Shown here in pieces: positions 6,699 through 12,627 of a stretch of 15,549 nt of DNA. Numbering within the stretch: position 1 is the first letter of the stretch; each line of letters begins with the position of its first letter. The notes under the pieces were generated by a model. That model searched no databases. It was not told where the DNA came from and saw only the letters and a program-made list of their open reading frames with translations. The stretch spans positions 1 through 15,549 of the forward strand of contig JAPLWP010000149.1 of assembly GCA_026396535.1 (NCBI GenBank), in the 5' to 3' direction. Position numbers and translations under genes: made by a program. The stretch comes from Candidatus Magasanikiibacteriota bacterium (GTDB lineage Bacteria; Patescibacteriota; Patescibacteriia; Magasanikbacterales; GWA2-37-8).

Positions 6699-6766
6699 CC
6701 AACAAACTAACACCAGAGAAAAAGCACGTCAATGCACTTTCTTTGGTGTAGTTTTGCTCGTCCTTG
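6691..6766 (-). promoter_or_regulatory. Candidate antiterminator hairpin / attenuator leader
   Basis: Minus strand arms 6738-6766 (CAAGGACGAGCAAAACTACA and on) and 6691-6721 pair imperfectly over about 29 nt around a 16-nt loop. Matching blocks are CAAGGACG/CGTCCTTG, AAACT/AGTTT, ACACCA/TGGTGT and AGAAA/TTTCT. The block CGTCCTTG is shared with the terminator-like hairpin, so only one of the two structures can form. This is the architecture of an attenuator or riboswitch expression platform. Two more small hairpins occur upstream (one is CCCAT-ATTT-ATGGG at 6811-6824). No known riboswitch class is recognised. Confidence 0.55.
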
Positions 6767-6788
6767 CTCGAGGATAGCTCAAAACCAT
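6729..6788 (-). CDS. Possible 19-aa leader peptide
   Basis: An ATG at 6788 opens a 19-codon frame (MVLSYPRARTSKTTPKKVH) that covers the whole 5' arm of the leader hairpin and stops in its apical loop. That placement suits translation-coupled attenuation. It has no SD and the ATG overlaps a TATGAT that could instead be a -10 box, so this is tentative. Confidence 0.25.
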   Translation of the reverse strand: MVLSYPRARTSKTTPKKVH

Positions 6789-6911
6789 ATCATACGAAGA
6801 CCGGACTTATCCCATAAATATGGGCTTTACCGTTGCGGCACAGTGGAGGAATAAAACCTCACTTCCACGCTTGATATAGTAAATATTAAAGAACGATGAC
6901 AGTATAGTAGT

Positions 6912-6939
6912 CCTTAAAAAAACTTTGGTCAAACCAACT
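6912..6939 (-). terminator. Weak terminator of pyrD
   Basis: On the minus strand TTGGT-TTG-ACCAA overlaps the TGA stop and is followed by AG and seven T residues. The stem is only 5 bp, so termination may be partial and some read-through into the Tat lipoprotein leader is possible. Confidence 0.45.
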
Positions 6940-7972
6940 CTGTGGACAAAATTTCTTTATTAATTTTCTTGATTAAAGCCGGCCCTTCATAAATAAAACC
7001 AGTATAAATTTGCACCAGCGTAGCGCCGGCTTTTATTTTTTCAATAGCATCAGCGGCATTATGAATGCCGCCTACCGCAATAATTGGAAAAGCATTACCG
7101 GATTTTTCGGCCAGATATTTCACTACTTCGGTACTGCGTATTGTCAGCGGTTTACCACTAAGACCGCCGGCACCAATTTTTTCGATTATTTCCGGCGATG
7201 TTTTGAGATGATCTCGACTGATAGTAGTATTCGTTGCAACCACTCCATCCAATTTGGTTTCTTTTATAATTTCAATAATATCATCGAGCTGTTCATTCGT
7301 AAGGTCAGGAGCAATTTTTAGTAAAATTGGTTTTGGTTTTTCTCTTTGCGCATTTAATTCCTGCAAACGAACTAATAATTTTGCGAGGGGCTCTTTATCT
7401 TGAAGCGCGCGCAATCCAGGTGTATTGGGAGAGCTCACATTCACCACAAAATAATCTACCCAATCAAACATTTCATTAAAACAAATTTCATAATCTTTTA
7501 TCGCGTCCTCATTGCTAGTAATTTTATTTTTTCCGATATTGCCACCAATAATTATCTGATGATTTTTTCTTTTTTTGAGTCTATTCACCACTACTTTCAC
7601 ACCTTCACCATTAAAGCCCATACGATTGATAAGAGCTTCATCTTTTTTAAGACGAAAAAGTCGCGGACGATCATTGCCCGGCTGTGGCAACGGCGTCACC
7701 GTACCTATTTCAATAAATCCAAAACCAAAACAGGCCAGCTGTTCAAACAATTCAGCGCCTTTGTCGAGACCCGCCGCCAGGCCAATAGGATTTTTAAATT
7801 TCAAACCAAAAACTGTGCATTCCAATTCTGGATCTTCGATAGTATATATTTTTTTCGTCAGCCACCGTATACCTGGAATATAAAAAATTATTTTTAAAAG
7901 AGAAAAAATAAATTCGTGCATTTCTTCAGCGTCAAACTGCGACAGGATAGGGAAAATGAGAGATTTATACAT
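6929..7972 (-). CDS. pyrD: Dihydroorotate dehydrogenase, class 2 (quinone-type)
   Basis: A full-length 347-aa DHODH that oxidises dihydroorotate to orotate in pyrimidine synthesis. The N-terminal 40 residues form the amphipathic helices that bind class 2 enzymes to the membrane and quinone. Landmarks are [14 protein letters not shown] (61-74), [18 protein letters not shown] (107-124) and [11 protein letters not shown] with the class 2 catalytic Ser181, followed by LLKIAPD, TNTT and an FMN-binding AVGGI near the C-terminus. The frame is intact, with host-like AT-rich codons, although it sits between two GC-rich islands. No other pyr gene is adjacent. Class 2 enzymes pass electrons to quinone; no quinone synthesis gene is visible here. 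Confidence 0.95.
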   Translation of the reverse strand: MYKSLIFPILSQFDAEEMHEFIFSLLKIIFYIPGIRWLTKKIYTIEDPELECTVFGLKFKNPIGLAAGLDKGAELFEQLACFGFGFIEIGTVTPLPQPGNDRPRLFRLKKDEALINRMGFNGEGVKVVVNRLKKRKNHQIIIGGNIGKNKITSNEDAIKDYEICFNEMFDWVDYFVVNVSSPNTPGLRALQDKEPLAKLLVRLQELNAQREKPKPILLKIAPDLTNEQLDDIIEIIKETKLDGVVATNTTISRDHLKTSPEIIEKIGAGGLSGKPLTIRSTEVVKYLAEKSGNAFPIIAVGGIHNAADAIEKIKAGATLVQIYTGFIYEGPALIKKINKEILSTELV

Positions 7973-8000
7973 ATAATAAGTTGGCTATACTATAGCAAAA

Positions 8001-8029
8001 AAAACATCCCTATGGAATAGGGATGTTTT
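8001..8029. terminator. Bidirectional intrinsic terminator upstream of pyrD
   Basis: A perfect 13-bp stem, arms 8001-8013 and 8017-8029 (core CATCCCTAT/ATAGGGATG), 3-nt loop, with A/T runs on both sides. It isolates pyrD from transcription coming from the GC-rich island. Confidence 0.88.
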
Positions 8030-8038
8030 TATAAAGAA

Positions 8039-8095
8039 GATCGTTCGCACTATCTAAAAACAAAATTTGTTTGCAGATAGCGAAGGCGAACGGTC
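8039..8095. repeat. Inverted repeat flanking the second GC-rich island
   Basis: Outer arms GATCGTTCGC (8039-8048) and GCGAACGGTC (8086-8095), inner arms CTATCT (8050-8055) and AGATAG (8075-8080), and a central AAACAAAATTTGTTT-like near-palindrome form one long imperfect hairpin. It lies about 54 nt past the stop of the 65-aa gene. Its GCGAACGGT arm is shared with the hairpin at 6191-6257, which lies at the same distance past the other GC-rich gene. Confidence 0.6.
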
Positions 8096-8148
8096 TGGTG
8101 AACCGCGGCGCCTTGCTGCGGTTGCCCGCAAGAAACGCGACGGCGCGA

Positions 8149-8346
8149 CTATCGAGCGCGGCTGGAGATGGCCTGCGGCGCGCGGCGCGGATGGCGGACG
8201 GGCGGGCGGAGCACGGGCTTCTGCGGCTTCTCATTCTTCTTGGCCTGAACAGCGGAGGTCGCCACGGGCGCGATGCGACGACGAAAGTAATCGTCCATAA
8301 GCGCGGCGACGGAGATGGAATTCGTGTACGGTGATTCTGGCTGCAT
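8149..8346 (-). CDS. 65-aa basic Pro/Arg-rich protein, GC-rich, unknown function
   Basis: Begins MQPESPYTNSISVAALMDDY and ends in a strongly basic tail (KKNEKPQKPVLRPPVRHPRR, residues 36-55, then APQAISSRAR). The N-terminal third may form a short helix; the rest looks disordered and nucleic-acid or phosphate binding is conceivable. The ATG at 8346 is fixed by AGGAG six nt upstream and by a consensus promoter about 90 nt upstream; the other open frames here lack both. Codons end in G/C almost throughout, unlike pyrD and the helicase on either side. I recognise no family. Transfer from a GC-rich donor, or a cassette type shared with the gene at 6303, is inferred. Confidence 0.65.
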   Translation of the reverse strand: MQPESPYTNSISVAALMDDYFRRRIAPVATSAVQAKKNEKPQKPVLRPPVRHPRRAPQAISSRAR

Positions 8347-8351
8347 AGGTC

Positions 8352-8442
8352 TCCTGGTGTGTCTTGAGGACACGTTGCTATCGATCTCCCCATTGGAAAC
8401 CGAAGTGATGAAAATATTATCATATCTTAGCCAAAAAGTCAA
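8352..8442 (-). promoter_or_regulatory. Consensus promoter and leader of the 65-aa gene
   Basis: Minus strand TTGACT (8437-8442), a 17-nt spacer and TAATAT (8414-8419). The roughly 60-nt leader contains a small hairpin GTGTC-CTCAA-GACAC and ends in the SD AGGAG. The AT-rich promoter with a GC-rich gene suggests host-compatible expression. Confidence 0.7.
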
Positions 8443-8450
8443 GGGTAAAT

Positions 8451-8476
8451 AAAAAAACCCCCGACATAATCGGAGG
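8451..8476 (-). terminator. Terminator of the DEAD-box helicase gene
   Basis: Minus strand CCTCCGA-TTATG-TCGGGGG (one G:T pair) followed by seven T residues, 18 nt past the helicase stop. Confidence 0.85.
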
Positions 8477-8494
8477 ATTTTAAACTTGTGAAAA

Positions 8495-9790
8495 TTAATA
8501 GCGACTGCGAGAGCGATGAACCGGATTGGAAAACTTATTAGTACGCTGACCATTACCACCACTACGCTGGCCACCTCCCCATCTTGGGCGGTTGTTGGCC
8601 TGATTGTATACACGTGGTTCGTGACCCATCAGATGAGCGGAATTGGACTGAGCACGCTTTGGTGGCAATATTGGTAAAGCCAAAATTGGTAAAGGTTTTT
8701 TGATAAGACGTTCAATATCGCGCAATACTCCACGTTCATCCGGAGTAGCAAATGATACCGCGCGACCAGAAGCACCAGCACGACCAGTACGGCCAATGCG
8801 ATGCACATAGTCTTCACAATTGTTTGGCAGATCAAAATTGATTACCAAAGAAATTCCAGTCACATCAATACCACGAGCTGCAATATCAGTAGCGACAAGC
8901 ACGCGATGCGCACCAGATTTAAAACCACTAAGCGCAGCACGGCGCTGAGCCAAGGAGCGATCACTGTGGATTTCCATCGCAGTATGATTCATATTGCGAA
9001 TCGAAGAAGCGATTTTTTTGGCACCGTGTTTAGTACGAGAAAATACCAATACTGTACCAGGTTCTTTTTCCAATAAAAAATCTAGTAATTGCAAACGTAA
9101 TTCTTTGCCTACCATATAAATAGCCTGATCAATCAATTTGGCAGTAGTACCCACTGGAGCCACTTCTACACGCACTGGATTTCTCATCGAGTGGGTAGCA
9201 ATAGAAGCAATGGCAGTCGGCATAGTAGCCGAAAATAACATACTCTGACGAGTAGTAGGAACAGCGCGCAAAATTTGTTTTACTTGTGGCGCAAAACCAA
9301 TGTCGTACATACGATCGGCTTCATCTAGCACCACCACTTTAATATTTTGTAAATTTACCGTCTTTTGTTCCATATGGTCCATGAGACGGCCCGGAGTAGC
9401 AATAATAATATGTGGACTGTGGCGTAGTGCCTTGGTCTGCATATACATTGGTGCGCCGCCAATCAATACTACAGTTTGTAGACCAATCGCGCGACCAATT
9501 TTTTGAAGAGTTTCTTCTACCTGGATAGCAAGCTCACGAGTTGGTACCAATACCAAACCTTGACCCTTGTTGCGGGAGATACTTTGAATCATCGGCAAAC
9601 CAAAAGCCAGCGTTTTGCCGGTACCAGTCTGCGCTATACCCACTACATCTTTACCTTCCAAAGCAAGCGGAATGGCTTGCTGCTGAATAGGGGTAGGATG
9701 AACAAAACCGTTGGCCTCAAGGACTGAGAGCAGTTTGGGAGCAAGTCCCAATTCACCAAAATTGGTGATATTTTTCTGTATGTGTGTCAT
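8495..9790 (-). CDS. DEAD-box ATP-dependent RNA helicase (RhlE/CsdA-like)
   Basis: A 431-aa helicase with all core motifs in order: the Q motif FGELGL...HPTPIQQQAIP (11-41), motif I AQTGTGKT (53-60), PTRELA (83-88), TPGR (132-135), DEAD (156-159), SAT (187-189), VLVFSRTK (247-254), VATDIAARGIDV (299-310) and HRIGRTGRAG (330-339). The C-terminal 60 residues are basic, Gly/Arg/Asn-rich (RPRWGGGQRSGGNGQR) and should bind RNA non-specifically. It unwinds RNA duplexes in ribosome assembly or mRNA turnover. I place the start at ATG 9790, right before the conserved domain; a GTG at 9826 would begin inside the leader hairpin. It is preceded by a near-perfect promoter and a long structured leader, which suggests regulation at the RNA level. 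Confidence 0.95.
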   Translation of the reverse strand: MTHIQKNITNFGELGLAPKLLSVLEANGFVHPTPIQQQAIPLALEGKDVVGIAQTGTGKTLAFGLPMIQSISRNKGQGLVLVPTRELAIQVEETLQKIGRAIGLQTVVLIGGAPMYMQTKALRHSPHIIIATPGRLMDHMEQKTVNLQNIKVVVLDEADRMYDIGFAPQVKQILRAVPTTRQSMLFSATMPTAIASIATHSMRNPVRVEVAPVGTTAKLIDQAIYMVGKELRLQLLDFLLEKEPGTVLVFSRTKHGAKKIASSIRNMNHTAMEIHSDRSLAQRRAALSGFKSGAHRVLVATDIAARGIDVTGISLVINFDLPNNCEDYVHRIGRTGRAGASGRAVSFATPDERGVLRDIERLIKKPLPILALPILPPKRAQSNSAHLMGHEPRVYNQANNRPRWGGGQRSGGNGQRTNKFSNPVHRSRSRY

Positions 9791-9794
9791 ATGA

Positions 9795-9834
9795 CATATT
9801 ATGTGACCCGACTTCACTTGGGCCACATAATATG
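9795..9834 (-). promoter_or_regulatory. Long hairpin in the helicase 5' UTR, 4 nt before the start codon
   Basis: Minus strand CATATTATGTGGCCC (9820-9834) pairs with GGGTCACATAATATG (9795-9809) around a 10-nt loop: 15 bp with a single G:U pair in RNA and none broken. On the plus strand the same pair would be A:C, so the RNA from the helicase strand is the better folded one. Only TCAT separates it from the ATG; no SD is present. It should hinder ribosome loading until melted. Confidence 0.75.
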
Positions 9835-9857
9835 CGACACTAAAAAGAGATTCGAGT

Positions 9858-9881
9858 CTAGGCCGCGAAAGTCACGGCTAG
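9858..9881 (-). other. Upstream hairpin in the helicase 5' UTR
   Basis: Minus strand CTAGCCGTG / CGCGGCCTAG fold into a 9-bp stem with one bulge and one G:U pair, loop of 5 nt. It would be near the 5' end of the transcript (start expected near 9891). Confidence 0.5.
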
Positions 9882-9897
9882 TTGTTAAAAACAGTTA

Positions 9898-9926
9898 AGT
9901 ATAACATAAAACAGTGTTTTTGTCAA
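9898..9926 (-). promoter_or_regulatory. Consensus promoter of the helicase gene
   Basis: Minus strand TTGACA (9921-9926), exactly 17 nt, TATACT (9898-9903). This is the closest match to the sigma70 consensus in the window and sits only 25 nt past the previous gene's stop. It implies a 5' UTR of about 100 nt. Confidence 0.85.
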
Positions 9927-9951
9927 TAAGAACAACAGTTTTACGCTTATT

Positions 9952-10458
9952 TTACTTTTCTACCGTCACACGGGCACGTTGAATGCCATCGCACAGCAGA
10001 GGCTGAGTACCCGCTTTGATAGCGGTTACAATGGCATATCCATAGTCGGTGACAGCATATTTCTTTCCGCCAAAGGAAAAGGTGTGAGCTTTACTATCAC
10101 GATTATCTACCATAAACTGCTGACCCGCCTTCAAAACAAAGCTTGAAGGTTGTACCGAGGTGCAATTTGCGGAAAATTGAAAACGATTGCCACCAAATTT
10201 CTTTACCATTTCCACATATAGAGGAGTATTCTTTTCAGCATCCCCTACCACTCTAATACCTCCGGTAGCAGCTGTACTGGAAGTGCTGGTAGAGACAGTA
10301 GAAGTAGGAATTGATTGGATAGATCTTAGATAGTCAGATGAGCTAGTATCATCTGAGTTCACACCAGTCGAATTATTGGAAAAAACTACCCAGATCAAAC
10401 CACCTAACACTATTACAACTGTAACAATAGCCAGCAAGACTTTTGTATTCTTATCCAT
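9952..10458 (-). CDS. Membrane-anchored cupredoxin-like protein with incomplete copper site
   Basis: A 168-aa protein with an N-terminal anchor (about residues 7-26), a Ser/Thr-rich stalk (30-66) and a C-terminal beta-rich domain. The domain contains FVLKAGQQFMVDNRDSKAHT (107-126), where His125 is in the position of the first copper His of cupredoxins, and PLLCDGIQRARVTVEK, where Cys156 is in the copper-Cys position. The second His and the Met that normally follow the Cys are missing, so mononuclear copper binding would be altered or lost. An extra Cys99 could form a disulfide with Cys156. It starts 16 nt after the Lmo0937-type gene, probably in one operon; TATAAT at that junction could add a separate promoter. 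The cupredoxin assignment is by motif only. Confidence 0.7.
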   Translation of the reverse strand: MDKNTKVLLAIVTVVIVLGGLIWVVFSNNSTGVNSDDTSSSDYLRSIQSIPTSTVSTSTSSTAATGGIRVVGDAEKNTPLYVEMVKKFGGNRFQFSANCTSVQPSSFVLKAGQQFMVDNRDSKAHTFSFGGKKYAVTDYGYAIVTAIKAGTQPLLCDGIQRARVTVEK

Positions 10459-10474
10459 ATATTTGCAAATTAAA

Positions 10475-10624
10475 TTATACTATCTTTTCACCCTTAATCA
10501 CTCGAACCAAAATTATAATAATGGCTACTACAAGTAAAAGATGAATAAAACCACCCAGAGTATAAGAAGTCACGAGTCCAAGTAACCACAAAACTATTAA
10601 AATAATAGCGATAGTCCACAACAT
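10475..10624 (-). CDS. Lmo0937-type small membrane protein
   Basis: A 49-aa protein beginning MLWTIAIILIVLWLLGLVTS, with two hydrophobic helices (2-19 and 26-42) joined by a short turn containing YTLGGFIH, and a basic tail RVIKGEKIV. Length, the WLLG...GGxIHLLLV pattern and the tail match the widespread Lmo0937/DUF5670-type membrane proteins of unknown function, often seen in stress-response settings. The ATG at 10624 was chosen because the family starts there; the longer frame upstream crosses the palindrome and is not family-like. Confidence 0.8.
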   Translation of the reverse strand: MLWTIAIILIVLWLLGLVTSYTLGGFIHLLLVVAIIIILVRVIKGEKIV

Positions 10625-10651
10625 ATATATAGAGTTAAAAATAATATTAAG

Positions 10652-10671
10652 ACTCATGTGTACACATGAGT
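10652..10671. promoter_or_regulatory. Perfect 20-bp palindrome upstream of the Lmo0937-type gene
   Basis: ACTCATGTGTACACATGAGT is fully self-complementary. On the minus strand it lies between TTAACT (a possible -35) and TAATAT (a possible -10) with a 19-nt spacer, the geometry of MerR-type operators. If transcription starts further upstream, it would instead form a 5' UTR hairpin. No regulator gene is in the window. Confidence 0.6.
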
Positions 10672-10735
10672 TAATACGCAGCGAATAAATCGTTGCGGCG
10701 AGCAATAGATAAATAAAGTGCCGACCTTTAATTAA

Positions 10736-10838
10736 TTATGCACCGCGCCTCTATAAGCAGGGGCTGAATTAAAGCCCGCACTCTCTCTATAAGTACTATA
10801 CACCCTTTTGCCAAAGATAGTAACAGGCTTATGCACCG
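10736..10838. repeat. Short direct repeat in the ABC/Lmo0937 gap
   Basis: TTATGCACCG occurs at 10736-10745 and again at 10829-10838; CTCTATAAG-like sequence also occurs twice between them. No gene is seen in 10706-10866. The repeat is too short to call an element. Confidence 0.35.
10786..10814 (-). promoter_or_regulatory. Possible distal promoter of the Lmo0937-cupredoxin operon
   Basis: Minus strand TTGGCA (10809-10814), 17 nt, TATAGA (10786-10791). It would give a leader of about 150 nt containing a GGGCT/AGCCC hairpin and the 20-bp palindrome. Confidence 0.4.
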
Positions 10839-10866
10839 TCTCAAAAACGGCTAATATGCAAATTTT

Positions 10867-12627
10867 TTAACTTTTTCTTTGACCGTGCAGGAGCATATCG
10901 ACAGCATGCTCCATCGATCCAGCCGGCACTATTTCTCCGGCGTTTACAAAGAATATTTCACCGGCATTTTCTATGGTATTGAGACGATGAGCAATAATCA
11001 CTTTAGTGGTTTTGGCTGGTAAATTTTTTAAGATATCTTCTAGTAGCTGCTCTGTGACCGTATCAATATTGGCGGTTGCTTCATCCAGAATTAATAAATC
11101 CGGATTGCGTAATACGGCGCGAATAAAAGCAATTAATTGTTTTTGTCCCAAACTAAGTGTACCACCGTTGGCAGCGACTTTGGTTTCAAGCCCAGCATCA
11201 AAGCGGGTCAATAAAGTCTGCAATCCAGCACTATCAATAGTGGCTTTGAGTTGATCATTGGAAAAATTTTTATAGAGATCATTACCGTAGATAATATTTT
11301 CTCGCACGGTACCGGTAAACAAAAATGGTTCTTGCAAGATAAACCCAATTTTTTGCGCACGCTGCGAGGCTTCATAAGAACGAATATCTCGGCCTTCCAA
11401 AAACACTGTGCCGGCAGTGGGATCATACAATCGAGCCATCATAGAAGCGGTAGTAGTCTTGCCGCCACCTGTTGGCCCTACGAGCGCGTAGGTGTGTCCT
11501 GGTTTGAGCTGTAGGTTTACATGGTGCAATACTTCTCTGCCACCCGGATATCCAAAAGATACATCTTTAAATTCTAAAAGTAGTCCCGAAGTGCCCTCGC
11601 TGGCTGCTGGTAGAATTTTCATATTTGATTCCAGTGCCAATACTTCCGAGATACGATCCAGACCAGCCAAAGCCTGTTGTAGAGATGACCACACCGAAGC
11701 CAATTGTCGCAAGGGATTATAAAAATTATTTACATACAAAATAAAACCGATCAACAAACCTATTGTCAGGCTACCGCTATGAATAAGTAAAATTCCGTAG
11801 CCCAATACCAAAACCTGAGCCAAATTAAAAGCCAAACCATACAAAGGAGTAAATAAATTATTGGCTACACCAGCACCCACGGAAGCTTTATAATTTTTTT
11901 CGTTTGTTTCATTAAATTTGTTGCGGAAATAATCCAAACGATTAAACACCACAATCACTTTAAAATTTTCTAGACTCTGCTGAATCTCCGCACTCATTCC
12001 ACCTATACTTTGCAAACTAATAAGATTTTTGCGCTTCACCCAAGGAGACACCAGCTGGGTCACAATAATCACTACGATAGCCGGCAAAAGCGAAACTATA
12101 CCCAGACGTCCATTTAAAACTAACAAAAATATTCCTGAACCAACAATCAAAAGCGCGCTTCCAAAAAATTGCATCAAAGCCTGAGCAAAAAATTGATTCA
12201 ATTTATCTGTATCATTATTGATGCGAGAAATTAAATCTCCAGCTTTATTTTCATTAAAAAATGCCACTGGTAGAGATTGTAATTTATTAAAAAGAACATT
12301 ACGTAAATTAAATAAAACTCTTCTACCTACCCCACCCATAGTTTTGGTCTGATAATAGCTGGTGTATAGCGCAATCAAATAAAGACCGAGCAACAAAGCA
12401 GCCGACATCAATACCCCATGAAAATTTTTCTGCGCAATATAAGTATCAATAGTATGACCAATAATTACCGGTGCAAAAAGAGTCGAGATAGAAGTAATAA
12501 CAATTGCGCCCAAAGCTGATAAAGATTTGGATTTTTCTTCTGCCATCAGCGGCAACAAACGAGTGAACGCTGTTTTGAGCACACCTTTTTTGGCGGTAGT
12601 ATCGGTGCTATTAAGTTTGTAATTCAT
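10867..12627 (-). CDS. ABC exporter half-transporter, subunit with the catalytic Walker B
   Basis: A 586-aa half-transporter: six membrane helices (about 35-320) then an ATPase domain. It has Walker A GPTGGGKT (384-391), Q-loop Gln432, Walker B LLILDE with catalytic Glu516, and switch His547 (IIAHR). The signature motif is LSLGQ (491-495) rather than LSGGQ. It overlaps the end of the upstream half-transporter gene by 17 nt when started at ATG 12627, the first start that follows a normal ABC exporter N-terminus. The deviating signature faces the degenerate site of the partner, so the pair forms a heterodimer of the TM287/288, BmrCD or LmrCD type. Substrate (drug, lipid or peptide) cannot be told from sequence. 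Confidence 0.92.
   Translation of the reverse strand: MNYKLNSTDTTAKKGVLKTAFTRLLPLMAEEKSKSLSALGAIVITSISTLFAPVIIGHTIDTYIAQKNFHGVLMSAALLLGLYLIALYTSYYQTKTMGGVGRRVLFNLRNVLFNKLQSLPVAFFNENKAGDLISRINNDTDKLNQFFAQALMQFFGSALLIVGSGIFLLVLNGRLGIVSLLPAIVVIIVTQLVSPWVKRKNLISLQSIGGMSAEIQQSLENFKVIVVFNRLDYFRNKFNETNEKNYKASVGAGVANNLFTPLYGLAFNLAQVLVLGYGILLIHSGSLTIGLLIGFILYVNNFYNPLRQLASVWSSLQQALAGLDRISEVLALESNMKILPAASEGTSGLLLEFKDVSFGYPGGREVLHHVNLQLKPGHTYALVGPTGGGKTTTASMMARLYDPTAGTVFLEGRDIRSYEASQRAQKIGFILQEPFLFTGTVRENIIYGNDLYKNFSNDQLKATIDSAGLQTLLTRFDAGLETKVAANGGTLSLGQKQLIAFIRAVLRNPDLLILDEATANIDTVTEQLLEDILKNLPAKTTKVIIAHRLNTIENAGEIFFVNAGEIVPAGSMEHAVDMLLHGQRKS

Noticed and set aside
6691-6766. Integron attC-like site in the leader inverted repeat
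   Set aside because: The ends do not match RYYYAAC ... GTTRRRY, no integrase is present, and the terminator overlap explains the repeat better.
7010-7897. Plus-strand frames antisense to pyrD
   Set aside because: Shadows of a full-length, clearly recognisable pyrD.
8067-8334. Plus-strand frames of 77 and 87 aa in the same island
   Set aside because: Open by GC-rich stop depletion only; Ala/Arg/Gly-rich, no SD, antisense to the better supported gene.
8010-8423. 137-aa minus-strand Arg/Pro/Ser-rich frame through the second GC-rich island
   Set aside because: It runs through the promoter, inverted repeat and terminator and is an off-frame shadow of the 65-aa gene, which has the SD and start.
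9791-9826. GTG start at 9826 for the helicase
   Set aside because: It lies inside the 15-bp hairpin and adds residues not typical of the family; ATG 9790 directly precedes the Q motif region.
10736-10838. CRISPR or tandem repeat array
   Set aside because: Only two 10-bp copies with unlike surroundings; no regular spacing.
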